A DNA stretch of 64,000 bases from Rhodoblastus acidophilus. GTDB lineage: Bacteria; Pseudomonadota; Alphaproteobacteria; Rhizobiales; Beijerinckiaceae. The notes beneath the pieces were generated by a model. It had not been told where the DNA came from. It was given only the letters and a program-made list of their open reading frames with translations, and did not search any database. The stretch covers positions 1-64,000 of the forward strand of contig NZ_FYDG01000004.1 of NCBI RefSeq assembly GCF_900187365.1. Reading direction: 5' to 3'. Shown here piece after piece: positions 34,785 through 42,558 of the stretch (its first letter is position 1; every line of letters starts with the position of its first letter). The position numbers and the translations under genes were made by a program.

Positions 34785-35558
34785 ATGGAAGATGCGCGGC
34801 GCGTGTGGAACGCGGCCCTGCGAGAGCCGGAGGCCATTGCGCTTTTTCTCGATTTCGACGGCACGCTGGTCGAAATCGCCGAAACGCCCGAAGCCGCCAA
34901 GAGCCCGCCAGCGCTGCCCAGCCTGTTGGCGCGTCTGTCGCGCGGTTTGTCCGGCGCGCTGGCGCTGGTCAGCGGCCGCCCCATCGCCGATCTCGACCGC
35001 CGCCTCGCCCCGTTTCGCTGCGCCGCCGCCGGCGTTCACGGCGCCGAGTTCCGGCTCGACGCCGGCTCGGCCATCGCGATGCGGGCCGCGCCGCTCGATG
35101 CGCGCGTGCGCGGCGACGTGGCGAAACTGGCCGGGGACGACCCGCGCCTTCTGGTCGAGGACAAGGGCGGCGCCATCGCCGTGCATTACCGCCTCGCGGA
35201 GCATCTCGGGCCGGAACTTGAACGCCGGCTTGAAGATTATATCCGCGCCAGCGACGGGGACTTGATGGTGCAGCCGGGACGGAAGGTGTTCGAAGTCCTC
35301 GGCGGCGCGGTCTCCAAGGGCGACGCCGTCAGGCGTTTCATGAGCCAGCCGCCGTTCGCCGGGCGCCGCCCGCTGATGATCGGCGACGACCGCACCGACG
35401 TGTCCGCCTTTGAAGTTTGCGCCGCCCTTGGGGGCGCCGGCCTGCGCGTGGCCGGAGAATTTTTCGCGTCCGACGCGGCGGATTTCGCCTCGCCGGCCGA
35501 GGTTCGCCAATGGCTCGGCGCGCAGGCCGAGCTTTTTTTCGCGCCGGAGATCCGATGA
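34785..35558 (+). CDS. otsB: Trehalose-6-phosphate phosphatase
   Basis: OtsB hydrolyses trehalose-6-phosphate to trehalose. The 257-residue HAD-family protein has the nucleophile motif FLDFDGTLVEIA near 21, LVSGRPIADL, GVHGAEFR and the closing motif LMIGDDRTDVSAF. The ATG at 34785 is favoured because AGGTG lies just upstream; a GTG at 34779 would add two residues. Its stop overlaps the GH15 gene (ATGA), so it starts a coupled three-gene trehalose operon. Confidence 0.95.
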   Translation: MEDARRVWNAALREPEAIALFLDFDGTLVEIAETPEAAKSPPALPSLLARLSRGLSGALALVSGRPIADLDRRLAPFRCAAAGVHGAEFRLDAGSAIAMRAAPLDARVRGDVAKLAGDDPRLLVEDKGGAIAVHYRLAEHLGPELERRLEDYIRASDGDLMVQPGRKVFEVLGGAVSKGDAVRRFMSQPPFAGRRPLMIGDDRTDVSAFEVCAALGGAGLRVAGEFFASDAADFASPAEVRQWLGAQAELFFAPEIR

Positions 35559-37354
35559 TGACCATCCGCCCCTCGCTCGATCTCGCCGTCATCGGCAATG
35601 GCAATATCGCTGCGCTGATCGACAAATCCGGTTCGTTGGTGTGGATGTGCTGGCCGCGCCTCGACGGGGATCCCGTGTTCTGCGCGCTGGTGGACGGCGA
35701 GACGCCCAACGACGGCTATTTCTCCATCGTTTTCGACGACGAGCAGACCAGCACGTTCGAACAGAGCTATTTGCGCAACACCGCCATCGTGCGCACCGTG
35801 GTCGCCTCCGACTCCGGCGCGGCTTTCTCCATCACCGATTTCGTACCGCGCTTCCTGCGCTATGACCGGATGTTCCATCCGCCGAGCGTCATCCGTATTG
35901 TCGAACCCCTGTCAGGCCTCTGCCGCATCCGCATCCGGTTGCGGCCGCGCATGTCGGCGGGCGCCTTGCGGCCGCGCCCGATCGTCGGCAGCAACCACAT
36001 GCGCTTCGCCGCCGAGGGCGGCTCCATCCGGCTCTCCACCGATGCGCCGGTCTCCCATATCGTCACCGAGGGCGCGTTCATCCTGTCGCGCCCGATCACG
36101 CTGATCCTGCACGCCGACGAACCGCTGGCGGATTCCATTCCCCGCGTCGGGCGCGAATTTTTCGACAAGACCCAGGATTATTGGCAGGGCTGGGCGCGCC
36201 AGCTCAACGTGCCCTATGAATGGCAGGAGGAGGTGATCCGCGCCGCCATCACCCTGCAAATGTGCGCCTTCGAGGAATCGGGCGCGATTGTTGCGGCGCT
36301 CACCACCTCCATGCCCGAAGCGCCGGACGAGCAGCGCAACTGGGATTACCGCTTCTGCTGGATTCGCGACGCCTATTTCACCGTGCTGGCGCTGAACCGC
36401 GTCGGCGCCACCGCCACGATGGAGCGCTTCATTCATTACGTCACCAATGTCATCGCCATGGAGCGCGGCCCCAATCTCAAGCCCGTTTACGCCATTCTGC
36501 CGGAAATGCCGCTGGAGGAGCGCACCACCCCGCATTTGGCCGGCTATCGCGGCTATGGGCCGGTGCGCATCGGCAACGCCGCCGTCGATCAGATCCAGCA
36601 CGACGTTTACGGCAGCGTGATCCTGGCGGCCTCGCAGATGTTTTTCGACGAGCGGTTGCCCACCAAGGGCGATGAGGCGCTGTTCGCCATGCTGGAGCCG
36701 CTGGGCATGCGGGCGCTGGCGCTGGCGCTGGTTCCCGACGCCGGCATCTGGGAATATCGCGACACGCTGTCCGTCCACACCTATTCCGCCGCGATGTGCT
36801 GGGTCGCCTGCGACCGCCTCGCCCGCATCGCACACAAGCTCGGCTTGCAGGACCGCGCCCAGCAATGGCGCAAGTCGGCGGACGGCTTGCGCGTGGAAAT
36901 CCTGAACCGCGCCTGGAGCGAGGACGCCGGATGCTTTACCGGCCGGCTCGATTCCGACCATATCGACGCCAGTTCGCTGCTGCTGGCCGAACTGGGGCTG
37001 GTCAAGCCGGAGGATCCGCGCTTCATCGCCACGGTGGAGCGCATCGGCAATCTGCTCGGCGCCAAGGGCTATCTGTTCCGCTACGCCGCGCCCGACGATT
37101 TTGGCGAGCCGTCCACCGCCTTCACCATCTGCTCGTTCTGGTATGTCGAGGCGCTCGCGGCGATCGGCCGCCGCGACGAGGCCCGCGCCCTGTTCGAGAA
37201 GGTTCTGGCCCGCCGCAATCACGTCGGATTGTTGTCTGAGGATATTGACCCCGCCACCGGCGAACTCTGGGGCAACTTTCCCCAAACCTACTCGCTGGTC
37301 GGCATTATTTTGTGCGCCATGCGCCTGTCTAAAAATTGGGAGGAAGCGCGATGA
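35555..37354 (+). CDS. GH15 family glucoamylase-like glycoside hydrolase
   Basis: The 599-residue protein has an N-terminal beta-sandwich (SLDLAVIGNGNIAALIDKSG and the following segments) and a C-terminal (alpha/alpha)6 barrel with NWDYRFCWIRDAYF, the diagnostic GH15 signature containing the substrate-binding residues. A Glu in NHVGLLSEDIDPATGE near the C-terminus is the likely general base. Family members release glucose from alpha-glucans or hydrolyse trehalose. Sitting between otsB and otsA with 4-nt overlaps on both sides, it may control trehalose or glucan turnover. Confidence 0.9.
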   Translation: MMTIRPSLDLAVIGNGNIAALIDKSGSLVWMCWPRLDGDPVFCALVDGETPNDGYFSIVFDDEQTSTFEQSYLRNTAIVRTVVASDSGAAFSITDFVPRFLRYDRMFHPPSVIRIVEPLSGLCRIRIRLRPRMSAGALRPRPIVGSNHMRFAAEGGSIRLSTDAPVSHIVTEGAFILSRPITLILHADEPLADSIPRVGREFFDKTQDYWQGWARQLNVPYEWQEEVIRAAITLQMCAFEESGAIVAALTTSMPEAPDEQRNWDYRFCWIRDAYFTVLALNRVGATATMERFIHYVTNVIAMERGPNLKPVYAILPEMPLEERTTPHLAGYRGYGPVRIGNAAVDQIQHDVYGSVILAASQMFFDERLPTKGDEALFAMLEPLGMRALALALVPDAGIWEYRDTLSVHTYSAAMCWVACDRLARIAHKLGLQDRAQQWRKSADGLRVEILNRAWSEDAGCFTGRLDSDHIDASSLLLAELGLVKPEDPRFIATVERIGNLLGAKGYLFRYAAPDDFGEPSTAFTICSFWYVEALAAIGRRDEARALFEKVLARRNHVGLLSEDIDPATGELWGNFPQTYSLVGIILCAMRLSKNWEEAR

Positions 37355-39600
37355 CCGACGCCGCGCCGCTGGCGGGATTGCGCCGGCAGATCGGTGGGGT
37401 GCTGAAAAGCCCGAAAGCCGTTTACGCTTCGCTCGCGGGCTTCGCCGGCGTGATCGTCGTTCTGGCCCTGAGCTCGCTGGCCTCGCTGATCGTCGACGGC
37501 TGGATTCAGCGCGACCTCGACCTGCGCTCCACCCTGATCTTCCGCTCGCTCGCCGACAAGGCGGCGCAGCCGGGCGCGGGCGAGCTTCAGGCGTTCAAGC
37601 AGCAAATGCAGAAAGCCGCCGACGAGGAGCGCATTTTCGGCCTCGCCTTCTGCACGCGCGACGGCGCGCTGGCGCTCGCCACGGCCGCCATGCCGCCTGC
37701 GCTCGATTGCGCGGAGTTCTCCGGTTCGAACGCCAATGAGGGGGTGACGCTCAAGATCGACAACGCGAAACTGCGCTTCAACCGCTTCGCGCTCACCCTG
37801 GGCGGAACGCCCGGCCAGTTGCTGGTCGCGCAAAACATCGACGAGGCCCGCAGCGGCCAGCGCGACGCCCTCACCTATGCGACGGCGGCGCTGGCGGCGG
37901 CGGCTTTTGGCTTCGGCTTCCTGGCGGTGGTGGTGACGGCGGCGTTGCGGCGCAGCTGGATGTCGTCGCTGCGCGGCGCCATCGCCGAAAGCATCCGCAC
38001 GACCGAGCCGCCGGTCACCACCGGCCCGGCCGACCGGCGCATCAACGCCCTGCTGGGCGACCTGCGCGTGCGCCGCAAATTCGTCCACGGCATCTACGTG
38101 CGTTGGTCCCCCGAAAGCCTGCGCCAGCTTTTGCTCGACCAATTGCCCGACGCGCAGGTGATGATCGTCTCCAACCGCGAACCCTACATCCACAACCGCG
38201 AGAACGGCGAAATCAAGCTGCAGATCCCCGCGAGCGGCCTGGTCTCGGCGCTGGAGCCGGTGATGCGCGCCTGTCGCGGCGTGTGGATCGCCCATGGCGG
38301 CGGCTCGGCCGACCGAGAAACCGTGGACAAGAATTCGCGCCTGATGGTTCCGCCCGCCGATCCCACCTATGCGCTGCGCCGCGTCTGGCTGTCGGAGGAG
38401 GAGCAGGACGGCTATTATTACGGCCTCGCCAACGAGGGGCTGTGGCCGCTCTGCCACATCGCCTTCATCCGCCCGACCTTCCGCGAACAGGACTGGGCGA
38501 TGTATCGCGCCGTCAACCAGCGCTTCGCCGATGTGGTGGTGGAGGAGGCGACCTGCGAAAACCCGATCGTGCTGGTGCAGGACTACCATTTCGCCCTGCT
38601 GCCGCGCATGATCCGCAAGGCCCTGCCCAAGGCGACGGTGGTGACGTTCTGGCACATTCCCTGGCCGAACGCTGAAACCTTCTCGATCTGCCCGTGGCGC
38701 GAGGAAATTCTCGACGGTCTGCTCGGCTCGTCGATTCTCGGTTTCCACACCCAGTTCCATTGCAACAATTTCTTCGATTCGGTCGACCGCTTCATCGAAA
38801 GCCGGATCGACCACGAGAATTCGCTGGTCTCGTTCGGCGGCCGCGAGACGCTGGTGCGGCCCTATCCGATCTCGATCGAATGGCCGCCGCGCGGGCTGTT
38901 GAACCAGCCCTCGGTCGAGCAATGCCGCATCAACGTGCGCGAACGCTTCGGCCTCGCGCCGGACACGCGGATTGCCGTGGGCGTCGAGCGTTTCGACTAC
39001 ACCAAGGGGATTCTCGACCGCATGCGCGCGGTCGACGACCTCCTGACCATGGCGCCGCAATGGCGCGGCAAGTTCGTGCTGATCCAGGTGGCGGCGCCGA
39101 CCCGCTCCAAGCTCGACGCCTATGCGGCGCTCGAAGCCGAGGCGCGCAATCTGGCCGACGAGATCAACGCCAAATATGCGCGGGACAATTGGAGCCCGAT
39201 CCTGCTGGTGGTGCGCCATCACGAGCCGACCGAAGTGTTCGAACTGTTCCGCGCCGCCGACGCCTGCGTGGTGTCGAGCCTGCATGACGGCATGAATCTG
39301 GTGGCGAAGGAATTCATCGCCGCCCGCGACGACGAGCGCGGCGTGCTGATCCTGTCGAGCTTCGCCGGGGCCGCCTACGAATTGCCGGAGGCGCTGATCG
39401 TCAATCCCTACGACACGCACCAGATGGCTAAGGCTTATGACAGGGCACTGACAATGAGCGAAGAAGAGCAGGCCGGGCGGATGCAGATCATGGTGGCGCA
39501 GATCAGCGAGCGCAACGTCTATCGCTGGGCGGCGCAAATGCTGTTCGACGCCTCATGGCTGCGGCGGCGCGAGAAGATCGTCCCCAGCGACAATCTGTGA
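37351..39600 (+). CDS. otsA: Membrane-anchored trehalose-6-phosphate synthase
   Basis: The 749-residue protein is a fusion. The C-terminal part (about 265-749) is a GT20 synthase with IVSNREPYIHN, VQDYHFALLPRMIRK, the FDYTKGILDR loop and SLHDGMNLVAKEF, making trehalose-6-phosphate from UDP-glucose and glucose-6-phosphate. The N-terminal part has a membrane helix at about 24-48, an extracytoplasmic stretch with two cysteines (LAFCTRD and ALDCAEF), and a second helix at about 172-200 followed by a HAMP-like linker. The ATG at 37351 follows GGAGG and overlaps the GH15 stop. The 3' end overlaps the opposite gene by 48 nt. Confidence 0.93.
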   Translation: MTDAAPLAGLRRQIGGVLKSPKAVYASLAGFAGVIVVLALSSLASLIVDGWIQRDLDLRSTLIFRSLADKAAQPGAGELQAFKQQMQKAADEERIFGLAFCTRDGALALATAAMPPALDCAEFSGSNANEGVTLKIDNAKLRFNRFALTLGGTPGQLLVAQNIDEARSGQRDALTYATAALAAAAFGFGFLAVVVTAALRRSWMSSLRGAIAESIRTTEPPVTTGPADRRINALLGDLRVRRKFVHGIYVRWSPESLRQLLLDQLPDAQVMIVSNREPYIHNRENGEIKLQIPASGLVSALEPVMRACRGVWIAHGGGSADRETVDKNSRLMVPPADPTYALRRVWLSEEEQDGYYYGLANEGLWPLCHIAFIRPTFREQDWAMYRAVNQRFADVVVEEATCENPIVLVQDYHFALLPRMIRKALPKATVVTFWHIPWPNAETFSICPWREEILDGLLGSSILGFHTQFHCNNFFDSVDRFIESRIDHENSLVSFGGRETLVRPYPISIEWPPRGLLNQPSVEQCRINVRERFGLAPDTRIAVGVERFDYTKGILDRMRAVDDLLTMAPQWRGKFVLIQVAAPTRSKLDAYAALEAEARNLADEINAKYARDNWSPILLVVRHHEPTEVFELFRAADACVVSSLHDGMNLVAKEFIAARDDERGVLILSSFAGAAYELPEALIVNPYDTHQMAKAYDRALTMSEEEQAGRMQIMVAQISERNVYRWAAQMLFDASWLRRREKIVPSDNL

Positions 39601-40248
39601 CGGCGCCGCCCAGGCGAGCAGCGCGGCCCGGCCACAGTTCGTCAGGCCGTACACCCCGCGCTCGACGCGCGCGAACCAGCCATAGACGTTGCGTTGCAGG
39701 ATTTTCGCGGCGTCCGGCGCCAGGGATTTCAGGTCGCGCGGACGCTGCGGCGCGTCGGCCAAGGCGCGCGCCACGGCCAGCGCCTGCTGGCGATAGGCGG
39801 TCATCTGCGGTACGCGCGTCGAACCGCCAACGACAGGATCGCCGCGGCGGCGGCGATGCTCCTGAACGATGCGCGACCGCCGTTTGGCGTCGCGACGCGG
39901 TTTCCACGGCGCCGGCTCGACGAGCACCTCGACCCTGTCCCCGGCGAATACCGCAAGCAGGCCGAAGCCGAGCAGCCGGCACAGTTTTCGCACGCGAGAA
40001 TCAGACTCGCGGCCACGCCCGCGCCGCGAGGCGGCCACCGCCAGCCAGACCTCGTCGCAGGCCGACGTCCGATCGACGCCCTGCAACACCAGTTCGAGCG
40101 TAAAACTTTGCTTCAGCTCGCCGATCACCACGCGCTCGGCGGCGTCGCCGCAAACCGCCACCATGTCGCAGCCGCACACCTCGCCCTTGACCTCAAATCC
40201 GAGACTTTCGAGATGGCGCTTGATCGGGAGATAGAGGTCGGTTTCCAA
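39553..40248 (-). CDS. DUF2161 family putative PD-(D/E)XK nuclease-like protein
   Basis: The 231-residue protein matches the DUF2161 family, annotated as a putative phosphodiesterase of the PD-(D/E)XK fold. Asp28 in GCDMVAVC and Glu44-x-Lys46 in VIGELKQSF form the motif. A basic stretch with several Arg/Lys (APWKPRRDAKRRSR) may bind nucleic acid. Its biological role is unknown. Its 3' end overlaps otsA by 48 nt in convergent orientation, an unusual but clean overlap. Confidence 0.8.
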   Translation of the reverse strand: METDLYLPIKRHLESLGFEVKGEVCGCDMVAVCGDAAERVVIGELKQSFTLELVLQGVDRTSACDEVWLAVAASRRGRGRESDSRVRKLCRLLGFGLLAVFAGDRVEVLVEPAPWKPRRDAKRRSRIVQEHRRRRGDPVVGGSTRVPQMTAYRQQALAVARALADAPQRPRDLKSLAPDAAKILQRNVYGWFARVERGVYGLTNCGRAALLAWAAPSQIVAGDDLLAPPQP

Positions 40249-40352
40249 GGTCGGCTCCTGCGGGCGGGAGCAGACTGGCGAGACGCGGTTAACAAGACGT
40301 CAATCCGGTCCCCGCGCGACGAGCGCAGGGCGCGTTCCCGTCGCGGAGATGC

Positions 40353-40377
40353 TGCGCGGGCCGTGCAGGCCCGCGCA
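40353..40377 (-). terminator. Hairpin just past the mosA stop
   Basis: TGCGCGGGCC (40353-40362), GTGCA and GGCCCGCGCA (40368-40377) form a perfect 10-bp stem with a 5-nt loop, 8 nt beyond the mosA stop on the minus strand. It has no T-run, so it may be a processing or stabilising hairpin, or a Rho-associated end, and not a classical intrinsic terminator. Confidence 0.5.
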
Positions 40378-40384
40378 ATGGACG

Positions 40385-41203
40385 TCAGCGCGGCGTGGCG
40401 CCGGCGTGGACGACGGTGCCGACATGCTCGCCGCGCAGGGCGGCGGTGATGCGGCCGGGAACCAGGCCGTTGACCACCTGCACGCGCTGCAGATGCCGCG
40501 CGTTCGGCATGACGTCGAGCAGGGCGCGGTCGATGGGCAGGGGGCCCTTGAGCGCGGCCAGCTCCGCCGCCGAGGTTTCCTTGATGAGCTTGGCCTCGGG
40601 GTTGACGGCGGGGTCGGCGTCGAACACCCCGTCGACATCCTCGACAATGGTGAGGCCGGCGGCGCCGAGGGCGTCGGCCACCAGGAAAGCGCCGACGTCG
40701 GCGCGATGCGTGGGCAGGCGCGAGGTCGGGAATTCGTGGTGGTGATAGGGCGGGAAGGCGCTGCCGACCAGGGCGCGCGCGGCGCCGAAATGGATCGACA
40801 ACTGGTTGGCCACCGTCGGGTGCTCGACATAGGACACGCCGTCGGGCGCCAGCATGGACGCGAGAATATGGCCGTTCTGGCCGGCTTCGCTGGCGGCGAG
40901 CGGCGCCAGCGCGCCCACGGGCAGGCCGAGGTCGAGGCCCACGCCATAGAGATGCCGGGCGCGAACGCCGGCGCCGGTGAGGATCAGCAGCCGGTGCTCG
41001 GGCAGCAGTTTGCGCAGCTCCTCGACAACGGGCAGGATGGCCTGCGCGCCCCGGTCCATGATGGCGCGGCCGCCGATCTTGATGACCTGCAGCCAGGGCA
41101 GCAGACGGATCGGATTGCGGCCGGCGACGGGACGGGTCAGCTCGCTGTCGAGCAGGGTCTGGCGCGCAAGCGGCGAAGCCACATGCTTGATCGTGTTGGT
41201 CAT
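40385..41203 (-). CDS. mosA: Molybdenum storage protein, alpha-type subunit
   Basis: The 272-residue protein belongs to the amino-acid-kinase (UMP-kinase-like) fold and matches the alpha subunit of the Azotobacter vinelandii molybdenum storage protein. Key segments are [12 protein letters not shown] (Lys42 for ATP), [15 protein letters not shown], the PPYHHHEFP histidine cluster at about 151-159 that in the A. vinelandii protein helps anchor polyoxomolybdate, and the C-terminal [11 protein letters not shown]. With MosB it would form a (alpha-beta)3 cage filling with Mo at the cost of ATP. It begins 10 nt after mosB. Confidence 0.93.
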   Translation of the reverse strand: MTNTIKHVASPLARQTLLDSELTRPVAGRNPIRLLPWLQVIKIGGRAIMDRGAQAILPVVEELRKLLPEHRLLILTGAGVRARHLYGVGLDLGLPVGALAPLAASEAGQNGHILASMLAPDGVSYVEHPTVANQLSIHFGAARALVGSAFPPYHHHEFPTSRLPTHRADVGAFLVADALGAAGLTIVEDVDGVFDADPAVNPEAKLIKETSAAELAALKGPLPIDRALLDVMPNARHLQRVQVVNGLVPGRITAALRGEHVGTVVHAGATPR

Positions 41204-41213
41204 GGCGTCCCCC

Positions 41214-42026
41214 TCAATTCGCGGTGATGATGGTGCCGACATGCTCGCCCGCGAGCGCGCGGGTGAGATTGCCGGGCGTGAGGCCGTTGATGACCTGCAC
41301 CTCGCGCACATGGCGGGCGGCCTTGATCAGATCGAGCACGGGGAATTCCAGGATCGAATCGTGCAGGCCCTTGGCCTTCATCTCGTCGACGCTGATTTTC
41401 GGAATGAACACGGCGTTCTTGTCGGTCTTGGGATTGGCGGTGTAGAGGCCGTTTTCGTCCTTAACATAGATCATCTGCTTGCAGCCGAAGGTTTCGGAGA
41501 GCAGGAAGCAGCCGGCGTCGGTGCGATAGGGCGGGATCACCCCCTCGGCCGCCGGGCGCATCCACAGCTGGTAGGGCGGCATGCCGCTGAAGATCACCGC
41601 GTTGACCTGTTCGAGATAGAGCGGCACGGCGGACAGACCGGCGCCGTCCACCAGCGAAATCCCGTGTTTGGCGAGCAGATGGCCGAGCATGGCGGCGTTC
41701 TGGTCGGCCACCGAGGCGCCGAGTTGCGACAGCACGCCGGCCGGCAGGCCAAGGCCAGCGGCGATGGAATAGAGATGGCGGGCGCGGGTGCCGGCGCCGG
41801 TGCCGATCAGCAGCTTGTGATTCTTGCGAACGGCGACGATCTCGTCGACCAGCGGATAGAGTCCGGCGCGGCCGCGGTCGATCACGCTCTGGCCGCCGAT
41901 CTTGATCACCGTGGCGTCGGGAAGAATACGATAATCCGCCGCTTTCTCGGCAGCTTCGAGAAGCTCGGGATCGGTGAGGGAGCGCTGCATCAGCAGGGCC
42001 TCCAGCTCCGTGGTCGTCTGGGTCAT
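41214..42026 (-). CDS. mosB: Molybdenum storage protein, beta-type subunit
   Basis: The 270-residue partner subunit matches the beta subunit of the molybdenum storage protein: [34 protein letters not shown] (Lys42), [39 protein letters not shown] and the C-terminal [13 protein letters not shown]. Residues after [12 protein letters not shown] are nearly identical to the beta type. The ATG at 42026 follows a strong GGAGG. It is the first gene of the operon mosB-mosA. The assignment of the alpha and beta names rests on recalled reference sequences. Confidence 0.93.
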   Translation of the reverse strand: MTQTTTELEALLMQRSLTDPELLEAAEKAADYRILPDATVIKIGGQSVIDRGRAGLYPLVDEIVAVRKNHKLLIGTGAGTRARHLYSIAAGLGLPAGVLSQLGASVADQNAAMLGHLLAKHGISLVDGAGLSAVPLYLEQVNAVIFSGMPPYQLWMRPAAEGVIPPYRTDAGCFLLSETFGCKQMIYVKDENGLYTANPKTDKNAVFIPKISVDEMKAKGLHDSILEFPVLDLIKAARHVREVQVINGLTPGNLTRALAGEHVGTIITAN

Positions 42027-42558
42027 TTCAACCCTCCTTCTGGTCGCCGTGATGGGATGGGTGAGGGGGGCATAGCCGACAAGGGTGAACGCAGCAATAT
42101 GAAGCGAGATTTCCGCGAATCAATACTGAGTGATTCCCGAGCGTTGCGCCTAAAAACTATGCAAAACGCTTCAAGATCAGCGGACTTGCTCATTTCAATG
42201 GATATGTAATCGCCGGTCCTGTTGCAAAATTGCATCGTATTTTGCTGAACTACCGCAATGTCCACTATGTTGTCACAATTCCTATTGAATCGCACTCGGG
42301 CCAAGCTCTAGACATTTCTCCTGAAATAACAGCGGCCCAGAGGTGTACGTTTTCGTACAATCTGGACGAAGGCGCCCCTTTGCTTTCGTCCCGGATTGTA
42401 AAGCAACGTCTCGTTCTTGACGCCGCAATACTTGGTCAAGGTCGGGATGGCGCAACACGCCCCTGTTTGTCTCGCATCTGCTGACGACGTCGGCCGCCCC
42501 GGCTCTTCGCCGCGCCTCGCGAAAAATTTTTAACCCTCTCGATAACCGGAGCCTCCCG
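42027..42558. promoter_or_regulatory. Control region between mosBA and TonB receptor gene
   Basis: This 532-nt gap separates the divergent mosB and the TonB-dependent receptor gene. It is distinctly less GC-rich than the flanking genes. Three inverted repeats stand out: GAATCA (42117-42122) with TGATTC (42131-42136), TGCAA (42223-42227) with TTGCA (42230-42234), and TGTACG (42344-42349) with CGTACA (42354-42359). I find no credible ModE-type Mo-box by eye. Short open frames here are not credible genes. Confidence 0.5.

Noticed and set aside
37288-39537. Minus-strand open frame of 749 codons opposite otsA
   Set aside because: Shadow of a strongly conserved GT20 gene. The composition (His/Arg/Ala rich) is not protein-like.
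42023-42304. 93-codon minus-strand open frame overlapping the mosB start as ATGA
   Set aside because: The overlap is suggestive, but the start is TTG, the translation shows no signal or motif, and its end simply reads through the mosB Shine-Dalgarno. More likely leader DNA.
42027-42558. ModE molybdate-regulator box
   Set aside because: I looked for the CGTTATATA/TATATAACG type pattern and found only partial AT-rich matches.
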